DNA from: Neonectria sp. B-13 | Lineage: Eukaryota > Ascomycota > Sordariomycetes > Hypocreales > Nectriaceae | Reading direction: 5' to 3' | NCBI GenBank assembly: GCA_002682825.1 | Contig: NOKP01000014.1 | Location: 1,065,559 to 1,129,558, forward strand | Length of the DNA: 64,000 bases | Part shown: positions 9,278 through 19,843 of the stretch, one piece after another | Position numbering within the stretch: position 1 is the stretch's first letter | Layout: each line of letters starts with the position of its first letter | Made by a program: the position numbers and the translations under genes | Notes under the pieces: model-generated | Database searches by the model: none | Told to the model about the DNA's origin: nothing | What the model saw: only the letters and a program-made list of their open reading frames with translations

Positions 9278-10740
9278 GCGTGAGACCTGCCACTTTGTTT
9301 GGTGAGCAATAAGATGAATATACTTAATCCGGTTAAGACTATCAGGTCTCACCCTGTCAATTGCGATAATGATGGCCCCGTCAGCATCAAATCTGTTTCC
9401 CTGGTGTACTCCATTTTTAGAAACGTTCATCAGTCATCCATCCATCGAAAACAACTTCGCCGTGAGTTTTCAAGAGCCTAGAATAGAAGCTTGGTGTCTG
9501 AAGAATACAGTGTAGTGGTGGGATCAACAGCGATGAGGGGGGCCTACCACGAATACAAGATGTCTTAGGACCTGTCAAGTCCTAACGAGTATGGTTCCAG
9601 AGAGCGAAGGGTCAGTCCAACGACGTAGACAATAGAGAAGTAGGTCGTAGAGAACAGAGGATGCCAGGGAGGAACCGACCAGGCAAACAAACAGATAGTG
9701 CAAGAGAAGCGTTTCAGAGATTTTTGTACGAGTACTTCACGTCTCAAGTGCTAGTGGCTGTCAACTGGCATCAGCAAAGTGCTGCACGAATCACAGGTAC
9801 TGGCAGCTGTGGACTGGCATCGGCAAACATCTACCCCCCCAACATATTAGGTTGGCAGTGATTTACTATAGATTTCTTCTACACACAACTCAGGAAAAAA
9901 CCGAGGCCATGTGGTAGGAACCTCTCATACTGCCTACACTCCGCACTCACTCTCCTTTCCTACATCTTCCCAGGGATCCTATTGAATCAACTCTTCTGGC
10001 AGTAGCCCTGGTTCCTCGTTCTAATCAATCCCAGAAGATCCACTGTCGAGATGTCCCATGCAACCCTGCCTGGATCCTTGTGCCGCAAGAGCCTTGCCGA
10101 ATGGCTCCAGCGCATAGAACATGTAGATGCTAATATGGGCGAGTTCTCGGATCTTGTGGAGGCAGTAGAAAAGGAGACAAAGGACATCCACGGGTTCCGC
10201 TAGCATGCTAAGACTACCCAGAAGGCATAGGATAGGGTCCTTTAGGACTACTAGTATTATGTCAAGGTATATGCTCCATCTCATCTCTTGTATAGTACCA
10301 TAAACTAAGAAGTTAAAATTGCAGTTTACTCATACTCTAAGCGAGGACATCAACATCAACCTAAGACATGCCAAAGAATTGTACTTCCCTAGGGACCATA
10401 AACAGCTGTTCAAACAACTTCGTATCTTCATGGGTCTCACTCTCTAGAAGGCAGCCCCAGTATCTACCACCAATTCTATCGTCAGCTATTCAACTCTGAT
10501 GGCATACCAGAGGGCGTTATATTTCTAGGTGAAACGTGTCTACCTCGAACTTGAACAAGGTCAGCTAGTACCCTCCCCCTCTAGTACTTCAAATGCCTCA
10601 TTCTTTGACCTGTCGTCTGTTCTTACGTACCCCATCCTTATTTCCTCTTCGAGTCTTGTGCCTGGTTCCTCATTTTACACAAGGTTAACACTGTCTTAGA
10701 TGCCCCTGCCCCTGCTCAAGTTTTCAATCTCTTGGCGTAA
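9278..10740. mobile_element. Degenerate retroelement debris (possible LTR and gag remains)
   Basis: No intact gene. Around 9490-9870 the sequence looks like a decayed long terminal repeat followed by a leader (ending ATATTAGGTTGGCAGTG near 9844-9860). A small ATG-initiated frame of 51 codons (10050-10205) starts MSHATLPGSLC and is helical. Further on, at about 10340-10450, there is a frame reading DININLRHAKELYF before a stop. Both have the flavour of a retrotransposon gag start, but no diagnostic domain is present. The debris sits immediately upstream of the tRNA gene at 10968, a favoured neighbourhood for some fungal LTR elements. Confidence 0.35.
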
Positions 10741-10967
10741 GTCATGAGAATGTATCTAAAGACCAGAATGGGCCAGCGAACCGCAATGCCCAAGGCTCAG
10801 CTTGGAGTGGCGGAGCTATTGGGACAATGCATCCATCTAACACAGCCCTTTGCTTTACTCTTGGGTTTACCAATTCTGATCCTGTGGTTGGTTGTGTGCC
10901 ACCCCACAAGGCACGACTCCACAGCTGCAAAGCTACATGGTTAGCGATAATGTCATCTTTTCCCATC

Positions 10968-11057
10968 GGCCGCGTGGCCTAATGGCTAAGGCGCTAGATT
11001 TCGGTTCACCGGATTCAAAATCTCTAGAGATTCCAGTTTCGAATACTGGCGTGGTCG
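10968..11057 (+). tRNA. tRNA-Arg (anticodon UCG) with a 17-nt intron
   Basis: A full cloverleaf can be drawn. The acceptor stem GGCCGCG pairs with CGTGGTC (two G-U pairs) with discriminator G. The anticodon stem CTAGA (10994-10998) pairs with TCTAG (11023-11027), and the anticodon TCG is at 11001-11003. The T arm CCAGT-TTCGAAT-ACTGG pairs perfectly. The intron occupies 11005-11021, one base after the anticodon, the canonical position for tRNA introns. The A-box-like GTGGCCTAATGG and B-box-like TTCGAATACT stretches are internal promoters for RNA polymerase III. Confidence 0.92.
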
Positions 11058-11062
11058 CATAT

Positions 11063-11073
11063 CTTTTCTTTTT
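11063..11073 (+). terminator. RNA polymerase III terminator of the tRNA gene
   Basis: A T-rich run (TCTTTTCTTTTT) starts about six bases past the mature tRNA end, as expected for Pol III termination. Confidence 0.7.
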
Positions 11074-11766
11074 GGGGGTTTGTTGTGTTCTTTTTGCGAG
11101 ATGTAATGGATGCAGCTTCGCGTCTGACGATGCGGTGTTGGTGTTGAGTGAGGTGTTTCGGTAGGCGGGCGGCTCGCTGATGAAGTGGGCGAGCGACACG
11201 AACAAGCAGTCTATGGGAACTTGTGAGGCATGTAATACTTCTGCGTGGTAATGATGAGATAAAAGGATCGTGGTCATGGGTTCTCATGGTGACTTGTTAG
11301 AACTGTGTTCACCAGTGAGGCCAAGCTGAATGTCTAAGGAACTGCAGCGGGGACGAACCCACGCCTTCCACGGAGTACGGTCACACTACGGAGGAGCATT
11401 TCAAAAGTTTAGTCCTAAGAAAAGGCAATTATGCCATTAGCCCTAGGCTAAATACACTAAGTACTTTACATATTTCTCTATTAGCTAAGGCCTGCTAAGC
11501 TTTTAGTGTGCTAAAGGCCCTAACTGACCTAATACCCCTAAGTCTCTGGAGGACTTAGCAATACAGCTTGTATTTTGAGGTATGTGACAAGGATTAAGGA
11601 ATTTGCTGTCTCTAGCGCGGGACAGGACTTTTAAAATGCTCCTCTGTAACTCGTCCGACAATTGCTACCATGTGATATTACGAACAAGTTGGCGTTGGTC
11701 ACAGTATGTGAGGTATGAAGACGTGGAAAGGAGGTTGATTTCTTCTAGTCTTAAGGACTCAAGCTC
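11074..11766. other. Non-coding spacer with short inverted repeats
   Basis: AT-rich and motif-poor. The CTAAGTC/GACTTAG hairpin at 11538-11558 and nearby repeats of GCTAA and TTAGC suggest a small degenerate inverted-repeat element. Nothing coding is supportable. Confidence 0.4.
11538..11558. repeat. Small perfect hairpin (7-bp stem)
   Basis: CTAAGTC at 11538-11544 and GACTTAG at 11552-11558 are exact inverted copies around a 7-base loop, in an AT-rich patch with other GCTAA/TTAGC repeats. It may be a MITE remnant. Confidence 0.4.
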
Positions 11767-12326
11767 TCAGAAGCCCGAGGCCGATGCCCCAGGCTCGTCC
11801 GTCGGCAACTTCCCGTTTGGCAGGAGTGCCAAGAATTCGCTGCGGGTGAAGGTTGTGGCGACAATGTTCGTAATGCTGTCCACAAGCTCCTTTGCTGGGT
11901 CTGAGAGAGCATACACTCCAGTTCCCTCCAAGTAAACGGCTCGCTCGACGTATGCCTTCTGGTTCATGAAGAATCCCAAAACTTCGACCTATTTGTTAGC
12001 ATTCAGGACACAGGACACGGGTGGGACAAGCCATTACAGTCTTTGAGGCTGTCATTCAAGTGCTTAAGCCGGGAGACAAGAGTGAAGTGGAGGTCATGGT
12101 CTCGAAGTGCGTGGTCCAACGACCGAGTGTCGGTGCACAGCAGGTCGGCTCTAAACTCGGAGGCCCATTTAGTCATGAGGTCTTTGTTGGCTCGAAGCGC
12201 CTCTGGGAGTCCCTTGGGGCTACCGGCTGTCTCGAACTTTGCCAGAATTTTGTCGAAAAATTCAACAGCATCTTGGAAATGCTGGTTGATAGTGGTGAGG
12301 AACGAATATGACGCCGGCGCCGCCAT
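11767..12326 (-). pseudogene. Broken gene with helical N-terminal domain like those of fungal NLR-type proteins
   Basis: The minus-strand frame starts at an ATG in good context (ACC-ATG-G, 12326) and reads a helical, charged sequence (FQDAVEFFDKILAKFE, then RSLDHALRDHDLHF and LVSRLKHLNDSLKD). It resembles the helical N-terminal region of many fungal NACHT/ankyrin proteins. A second frame (up to 11979) continues with NQKAYVERAVYLEGTGVYALSDP and stops at 11767. The obvious intron between them (49 nt, GTAATG to GCTAAC and TAG) joins the wrong frame, so the gene is either frameshifted or spliced in a way I cannot see. No nucleotide-binding domain or repeats follow. It is therefore a truncated relic or a very short orphan. 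Confidence 0.45.
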
Positions 12327-13714
12327 GGTTCTTATGAGCGGGTCACACTGGTTATATTTAGCACTAATTTAACAATCGCTCTCTGGTTGAGAATTCTTCT
12401 CCTATTTAGTCCAAAGAATTGATGATGCATCACAGCCCGGGGCTTTACATGCTTGTTGGGCAGGCGTGATGGAGACATGTAGTTGTGCTGAACGTCAGTC
12501 CTTCAAGCGCCCAAATGGTTGCGATACTGTGAATCACGGTTTCACCTACGATTCTTACTATACGTGCTTCTCAAGTTTCTTATATGTGGAACTGAACTAG
12601 TCTTTAGGACTTACTCGGCTTTTAACCCGAGAATTGGTGTCGAGCTTTTGTAGAACTCTGGAGTCGTGCATGTTCTGTAGGGTAGCGCTTGGCCTCAACC
12701 GGGACTTCATGCTCACAATGCAGCGTCGAGTATTAATAGTTATTGCGCTGGTAAAAAGGTTCATGGAAATTACAGGAGGCATGAGAGATCACAAATTTGG
12801 AGATGGACTCATCAGGAATCACAGAAACACCATAGCGAAGGGGGAGATGGCTTGAACGAAACTTACGCATGAAATGCAGGACGTATTGTTGAGTCAATGT
12901 CACAAGGAAAATTGTGCAGGTACACAGGCTGTTACGTATATCGTACAGTGATAGAGGCTTGTTTTATATCACCAGAACAGCTTTGGACAGTTAGTCATGA
13001 TGCGATTAGTCGTCGCGAAGATGAGCCGCATCCCACTACGAAGACGTTATCTAACACTACCACTGACGCGATGTCCTGTCATCATTAACCCATGACTCAT
13101 TTGCCGAATAACGCAATCCCACCCAGGGAGGAAAAGGGGAAGAAAAGAGTCGTGGTTGTAGTCCATCACCGCATTCATCGATCAAGGATCGCAAAATGAC
13201 CAATAAATATGACGGTGAAATAGACACGCCCAGGACCGTTTGAGACGAGGGCTGGACACCAACAGGAAGTTATGCCCGTCCCATAAGCCGCCGCATCTAC
13301 TGCACTTATTATGCTGCTAATCTATCACGATGACTTGGCCAGCTGACCAGGCCCTCAACGCCTCCGTTCGGCGTCTCCTTCCGTGGTTGCATCCCCATTC
13401 TTGACAACTCGAAAGGCGTGGGGGGGAACTAGTAGCGGTGACCGACACAGCAATTGGCTCCAAATGCCGATGCTCTCACTTCAACTTCCCGAATAACGAC
13501 TAGTTCCGTAGGGTTCATTGCCATGTGGGATTAAAAAAAGGCTTTATGGGACTCCGATGCGGAGCGGACCCACTTTCCGAAGTGCGTATATACTTGACTG
13601 GGAGACGACCTGGGTTTGGAGTTTGCCAGACAAGCTCAGAACAGGATTCTTATTTTTGCTGTCCTCGTTGTTTCTTTTCTGAAATACCAGCGGATACAGC
13701 CTGTCCTGATTCCT
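12327..13714. other. Intergenic region upstream of the MFS transporter
   Basis: Short frames at 12634-12855 and 12897-13088 have no recognisable features. The last 300 bases before 13715 contain the probable promoter and leader of the transporter gene. Nothing else was seen. Confidence 0.45.
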
Positions 13715-15238
13715 ATGGACCCCCCTACAGAGCTTCGTCGAACTGGCGGCGAGCGAGTTGCTGCTCCCGTGTCATTGTCGGGATCAGATGCCGACACCGA
13801 CGCCGAAGCCGGTCAACATGCTCCCGAGCAGTCATTCGAATCGACGCCGCGAGACATAGAGTCGACCTGGAGTGCGTGGTTGTGCGTCTTGGGGTCGTTC
13901 ATGTTTCTCATTCCATCCTTTGGTGCGTTGACTTGGTGTCATTGCCGTTACCCTATCTGCGTCTGACTCTTCTCCAGGCTTCATGCAATCTCTCGGAACA
14001 GTGCAAACGTACCTTTCCCTCAACCAACTCAGCGACTATGCAACGGGTGAGGTGGGATGGATCAGCAGCGTGTATCTGTTCCTGTCGCTGGTTCTCGGCC
14101 TCCTCGTCGGGCCATACTTCGACGTCCAAGGACCCCCTGTCCTCGCCCCGGTCGGTGCAGTCGGGGTGATCGCCACATACTTGCTCATGGCGGAGTGCAA
14201 GGAATACTGGCAGTTCATGCTGTGTCTAGGTGTTTTCGGGTCCATTGGTGCTGCTGTGACCATGGTCGTGGCTGTTTCCACAGTGGGAAAGCTGTTCGTC
14301 CGTCGTCGGGGCTTCGCTATGGGTATCGCTCTGGCCGGATCGTCCGTCGGCTCCGTCATCTTCCCCGTGATGCTGCGCTCAACGTTTCCGAACCTGGGCT
14401 GGCAGTGGTCTCTGCGCCTGATGGCTTTCATCGCTGCTGGCCTCATGATCCCAGCCGTCATCTGCTTCCTGCCGTACCCTCGACTGGTTCCGCCCAGCGG
14501 CCACCAACAATCCAAGGGCTCTGCCTTGAACCTCGGCGCCTTCCGGAACCCGGCGTTCAACCTCGTTACTGCGGGTATGTTTATGCTGGAGTTTGTCATT
14601 TTCGGAATAGGTGCGCTGCTGCCAACTATTGCCACTGGAGCGGGATTCTCCCCTGAGGATGGCTTCGTCCTGCTCGCCATCATCGGAAGCACGTCGTGTA
14701 TCGGCCGAATAGTTCCTGGAATCATTGGCGATCGAGTGGGTCCCTTTAACGTCATTATCACAATGATGGCCATCACGATCGTGTTCATGGGGACACTGTT
14801 TGTACCATTTGGAACTACGTCGGCCTCGGTTTTGTACGCCTTCTCGGCTTTGTGGGGTCTTGGCTCTGGGTCATTCCTTTCAGTTACTCCAGGTAAGTGT
14901 GCTTTGTGGTTTATAACTCGTTTGGAAGACTTCTAACATGAGATAGTATGCCTGGGGAAAACGTGCGAGCCGAAAGAATATGGGACATACTACGGTGGGC
15001 ATTCAACGCCACTTCTGAAGATATCTGTCCACTGACCATCCTTCTAGGAACCATGAACTGCATCGTCAGTTTCTCGCTCCTTCTTTCTCTCCCTTTGAGC
15101 GGAATCATGTACGACAACATGGGAGCACAGCCCTTGGCCGGCCTTTACATCGCAATTCTCTTTGTTGGAGCGGTCTGCATGTTTGCAGCCCGAGCACTAC
15201 TGATTGGGAAATGGCTTTCTCTGAGGACTGTAATCTAG
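13715..15238 (+). CDS. MFS transporter, monocarboxylate-porter (MCT) type
   Basis: Four exons (13715-13922, 13978-14892, 14947-14994, 15048-15238) give 453 residues. An acidic, polar N-terminal tail of about 45 residues precedes the first membrane helix (WSAWLCVLGSFMFLIPSFG). The frame then shows about twelve hydrophobic segments. Helix 1 with its extracellular loop (VQTYLSLNQLSDY), the helix 2 DVQG turn and the R-R-R-G-F-A-M-G-I-A loop motif after helix 4 are typical of the fungal monocarboxylate-transporter-like family (Mch/Esbp6 relatives). The 48-nt exon 3 supplies the conserved VCLGKTC piece, which supports the splice model. Such proteins are usually plasma-membrane facilitators of small organic acids, but the substrate cannot be read from sequence. 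The gene is free of frameshifts. Confidence 0.9.
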
Positions 15239-15720
15239 GTCCCAGTCTTGGTCATTCTCTCCAGAATGTCGAATTTTGGGTAAAGTTATTAATGATTAAT
15301 GATGGATTGGCGCGATGGGTTTGATGATGGCAGAGAGGGACGTCCCTAGACAAGAATCTGAGGTCGATGGACCTGATACTTGGAAGACGGGGTAGCTTTG
15401 AGTAAAGAAGAAAATGGGTAAGATAGAAAGACAGTCAATGACTGAACTGGCGCAATGGAAATGGGAGGCAAGGTTAATGTAGGGATGGAGGTGATGCGAT
15501 ATGGACAGCAAGGGGCGGCCCGCGACTTGAAGCTACAAGAGGCTTATAATTTGAGAGCTAGAAAGCTGCAATGCTTGAAGTATACCTACGAGGAAGAAAA
15601 TAATGAAATGAATGTGGATGTATTGGGACTTTTAAGACGAGAAAGATATCTGTGATTCGCATGCTAGGTTGATTGCATCTCTAGGCTTTCGCCCAACTCC
15701 CCTCGTGCCGTTGATGGCTA
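15239..15720. other. Intergenic region between convergent MFS and Nudix genes
   Basis: The 3' flanks of two converging genes. A small plus frame at 15455-15655 has no protein-like pattern. Nothing else was seen. Confidence 0.5.
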
Positions 15721-16335
15721 TTACTTCAGTGCCACAGCTTCAGTCTTCTCCTCGGCGCTGGCTCGTCGCATCTGGAATCCCTTCCGCAACAGGTTCACCA
15801 TGATTGAGTTGGTCAGGGGTATCTTGCGCTCGGCGACGGCCTGGCTCGTCACCTCCTCCTCGGTGGCCCAGACAAAGTCCTGGTGCTCGTTGGGGTCCAG
15901 GCGCACGTCCTGGGTGTCGGCGACGTCGACCTCAAACGAGAACTTGCAGAAGAAGCGCTGGCCGGTGCGGTTCGTGAAGACGGCGCCGGGCCGGCCGTCG
16001 AGGCCATCGGGGACGACGCCCTTGATGTGCCGCAGGACCAAGCCCGTCTCCTCCCACAGCTCGCGCGCGCAGCCGTAGAGCACGCTGGGGTCTTCAGGGT
16101 CGACGGCGCCGCCGGGGATCTCCCAGCGGTTGGGCATGCTGTCGTTGGCCGCGCGCTGGATCAGGAGGACGCGGTCCTGCGCGTCGAAGACCAGGGCGCC
16201 CGAGGCGACGGCGTCCCAGGTCTTGTCGTTCACCTTGAGCCACTGGGGCCCTGGCACGTTCCACTCCGCGACCGAGTCATCAAAGGTGAAGTTGAACTGC
16301 GGGGGGGATTTGAGAGTTGGTGTTTCTTCAGTCAT
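15721..16335 (-). CDS. Nudix hydrolase
   Basis: A 204-residue intronless protein. The Nudix box spans about residues 75-99 and fits the GX5EX7REUXEEXGU consensus: GGAVDPED, then an unbroken spacer to the catalytic-helix residues RELWEETGL, with the metal-binding glutamates present. Before it, ALVFDAQDRVLLIQRA is the usual strand pair, and WEIPGG leads into the box. Family members hydrolyse a nucleoside diphosphate linked to another moiety; the substrate here is not predictable. No targeting signal is evident, so it is probably cytosolic. It starts at the ATG read at 16335 and converges on the MFS gene. Confidence 0.9.
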   Translation of the reverse strand: MTEETPTLKSPPQFNFTFDDSVAEWNVPGPQWLKVNDKTWDAVASGALVFDAQDRVLLIQRAANDSMPNRWEIPGGAVDPEDPSVLYGCARELWEETGLVLRHIKGVVPDGLDGRPGAVFTNRTGQRFFCKFSFEVDVADTQDVRLDPNEHQDFVWATEEEVTSQAVAERKIPLTNSIMVNLLRKGFQMRRASAEEKTEAVALK

Positions 16336-18840
16336 TTTCCGGGGTGACTCTTGCTGTGTGATGTTGTAAAGTTGGAGGAGGAATTCTGCTGTTGATGCGC
16401 AACTCCAGTGCGCTCTTACACTGCAACTAGACTAGACGCTGCGACGCTACGGGAGTCACATTGGACCACAGCCACCCTGTCTGCCTTGAAGTAGGCAGCC
16501 ACAATTCCAGGCAGAAAGCGCTCATGAAAGTTGGTAATCTTATAGAGACTCATGTTTTTTCTTTCATTCGTTTCTTTTACAAGGCGAACCAGCGAGGTGT
16601 CAACCAGACATTTATTCAAATGGTCCCCGCTTAGTGTTGGGAGTTCCCTCTGAGATTGTAACCACCCTAGAGTCATTCTTACGAGGTCATCATCACGACT
16701 TGGTTCGTCTGTACTTGGCTATTATTGCCACTCCGATCTACTGTGATTTGAATGGCAAGAACTTGGACACGGAGTCTTTTGCCGAGGGTACATTGAATAA
16801 ATTACTCTCATCACCCGAGTTGACCATTTTCACCTTTTACACTCCGCACTCGCTTCGATTCCTAGAACCCAGACGATTGACGCGCCACCCTCACCACATG
16901 TATTAGCTGCTTTACCAATATCTTAAGAAGCTCTAGTCTCTAAAGTGTTAGTATCGAGGGTCTGAGGTGTTCATATTTGAGAAGTGAACCAAATGGAGGA
17001 TGAAGTTCTGCCCTATGTTCACCCGTGGAGTGATTGGTTCCTAACTCGCAGAAGTCCATTGATCGGGCACTTCCCGTTCGAGAGTTTTACTGTATATTAG
17101 TAACTAGCTACAATCTTTGCGTTGCAGGTCTGGGTCCCTATTGGGTTACCGAGAGCGGTACTTCGTCGCCTACGTTTCTATCTCTGTGCGGGATATGATG
17201 AGAACTTTGGACGTGATCAGCTAGCTGGATCACCTCAACCCGTATTAGTCTAATTCCCCCAAGACCTGCGACTTAGAACAAGGTGAAGCATTAATTAATT
17301 TTGACATGCCATGACTTGGGCTTTCATGAGAGAGCGGTAGAGTGAGCACGTAAGACGGCCTAGTAAGGCCTGAAGTCCAACGTTGCAAGTTACTTTACTG
17401 AATGCGGCTTACTATGCTATGATTTTTCAACACCCTTGACAGGGGTCTCTTATTAAAGTTGACCGGGAACTCCAAATTTGTTTAACAAAGCCACTCGTTT
17501 CCACAGGGGAGCCACGCCATGCAAATGAAGTGATGAGAGCCAAACGACACCAGCCTTCAAGCCACGCTCGAAAGACCCTCTTATGCCGGCTGTGTCAGCT
17601 ACGTGTGCGCTGCGCCAGTAAAATATTCACCAGAAGAAGGAAAAAAAGCGGCTGAGATGGCCACGCCTGCATACGCCTCGGAGGCTCATTCTCACCTCGC
17701 GAACTGGGAGCAAAAGAACGGTGAGAGAGAGCGACGAAGAACCCACAGCGGGTTCACCAATTGGATCAGAGAGAAAAGAAAAAATAGAAAAAGTCGAACA
17801 GCCTACACTCATGGCTGGCTAAACGCGCAGAGAAGAAAATAAAGAACCGCTGTGTGCCGAGAAATGGCTCGCTCGGCGTCCGCCCGGCGAGGAGCCCCGG
17901 AACGGACGGGCCCACTGACGGTCACGATGCGTTCAGAGAGTAATGGAACGCCGGTGATAGGAGCGGGCGAAACCAACATTTGAGGCTCCACAGAGGATCT
18001 AGGTCGGCATTCGGATAGATCAGACGATGGACTAGTCATTGATATTTTCTTTCCTTCCTTTTTTGTGTGCGTAGTGGTATCTGTGGCTAACCGTATATTT
18101 TAGCCAGGCTGACCTCACTCACATCTCAAGCGGATGCTGCATCGGACTCGGAATGAACAGGCCGAAGTCGGCACCGCCGTGATGCTTACGGAGACGATAA
18201 AATGTGGCGCTGCGGCTGGTAATGTCGCTGATCTGATATGCGGATCTGTCGGCTTCTGTTCTCGTTCTTCGCCACAGGATTGACAGGGCCACTAGCCTTT
18301 TCGGGCCCCGAACGACGATTTTGTCGTCGCACTCTGAACGATGTAATACGTCAGGAGATTCTAAAGACACGTGAACGCCGGATTGCCGAGCAGATGAGCG
18401 GTTTGGGATAAGAATTTCAAGGGCCTAGACCGGGAAACAGGCGCGTGCGTGCGTGCATGCTATGATATGGGATGACTTCACCAGAAGTGCTTCTTAGCTC
18501 ATGAGATAAGGAATGAAAAAGAGTCGTCGGCAAGTTGAGACAATATGGAAATCCCTCCCCCCACATCTGAATTCGATGCGGGGAGAATGGGAAAAACGCA
18601 TTCCTCGAGAGCGCACATGCAGTAGTCACAAGAGGCATTGATCTGCGCCTCGGTACCTACCTAGTGAGACACTGTCTTCTGCTAACTTCCCTTGGCCCTC
18701 ATGTGAGTGGTGTCAGGCGGGGCTTTGATCATGAAATGATGCGGAATCGATATCTCCACGGCAGATGAACCCACCAACGATGGGATCGATGGACTACGGT
18801 AGCGTTCACTCTAGGCCAAAAGACAAGTCACTAGATTAAC
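16336..18840. other. Gene-poor region
   Basis: No convincing gene. Frames at 16416-16676 (minus), 16634-16906 (plus), 17603-17842 (plus, a basic Lys/Arg-rich 79-residue frame) and 17809-18370 (minus) lack domains, intron signals or natural continuation. The base composition is mixed, with AT-rich patches near 16900-17500 that look like decayed repeats. Confidence 0.4.
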
Positions 18841-19010
18841 ACAGTAGTATATACCAGGGCTGATCCTATTGCTGAATGGAACTCTAGCCCAGCAATAACT
18901 ACCCTAGATCTCCTATTCAACCATACTTAACCCTGGTTTATCAGCCCTTAATTTTCTATATTTAATTGATGCTGTGAATGAAGTTTGAAGCTAGGGTTAT
19001 TGTTATTGCA
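18841..19010. repeat. Possible MITE-like element with nested inverted repeats
   Basis: GGGCTGAT (18857-18864) is inverted as ATCAGCCC (18940-18947), and inside them ATTGCTG (18868-18874) is inverted as CAGCAAT (18890-18896). The local sequence is AT-rich and non-coding. The size (about 90 bp between outer repeats) fits a small non-autonomous element or its remnant, but no flanking duplication was identified. Confidence 0.35.
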
Positions 19011-19317
19011 AGACGTAGTGGAAGGCAGACGTGGAGCAGGCGTGGTCAGAAAATAAGGAAGGGTATTCGGGTGGATGAAGGTCACTACCTAGTGCCAAAA
19101 GATAGGGCAAGCAGCCAGACAGATTCTCATGAAGAAAACGCCGTCATAAATTTTGATGGAGAAAATGACCTCACTGTGTGCCGATCCCCGCAGGGCTACC
19201 CTGGGACACCGGGGACCCTGGTCAAGAAGATCGCGCCGGCGGTTCATAGTCAATCACGGTCATCACCGAAACGAAAGTGATGTTTCGATACCGGCCGGGA
19301 AGAAAAGAAGTGTTCGG

Positions 19318-19843
19318 CTAGAAGACTTCTTTTGAGCTTCCGTTGATCGACCCATTGGGCTGCAGTGGGGCCAGAGGGAACGAGGCCATGAGCATTGCGC
19401 GCGACGGTGCTATTCCTAGTCGATTGATACTTGACGGCATTGTGAAGGTCTTAGCTTCTTTGATGCCTTGGTTCACGATGAGGCGGGTGACGCACTGGCC
19501 GTGATCGCCCAGCAACAGGATAAGATCTGCGCCCCGGATGCTCTGTGACAAGACAGCTGCAGGGGACATGCCCGTGAAGATGGCAGAGCCGCGAGGCTGC
19601 TCGGAGACGAGTTCCAGGCTGTTGTTTTTGACCTTGACCAACATCGAGGTGATGCCTGTCTTCTTGTGCAAGATCCAAGGCACTTACAAGATGATCGGCA
19701 AGTGAATGAGCTGGCAGTCCAAGGGCCAAGACCCAAGACTTAAGACAGTGGGCCAGATCAGGACACTGCCGGTGCGCGTTGAAAACTGCCAGCGAGTCTT
19801 GATGCGAAAACGTCTTAGTGGTTGCCCATTGCCCTGCTTTCAA
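19318..19843 (-). pseudogene. Possible broken hypothetical gene
   Basis: Two overlapping minus-strand frames read as if they belonged together. An upstream part (from about 19843) is FSHQDSLAVFNAHRQCPDLAHCL-like. A downstream part is ITSMLVKVKNNSLELVSEQPRG, then GADLILLLGDHG and VTRLIVNQGIKEAKTF, ending at 19318. They are in different phases, and only an implausibly short intron would join them. I do not recognise the family. It could be a decayed gene, or a chance frame in a gene-poor region. Confidence 0.25.

Noticed and set aside
11341..11400. tRNA-like B-box (GGGTTCGTCCC) on the minus strand
   Set aside because: A T-arm-like string is present, but the T stem does not pair fully and no acceptor or anticodon stem could be built; at most a degenerate tRNA-derived relic.
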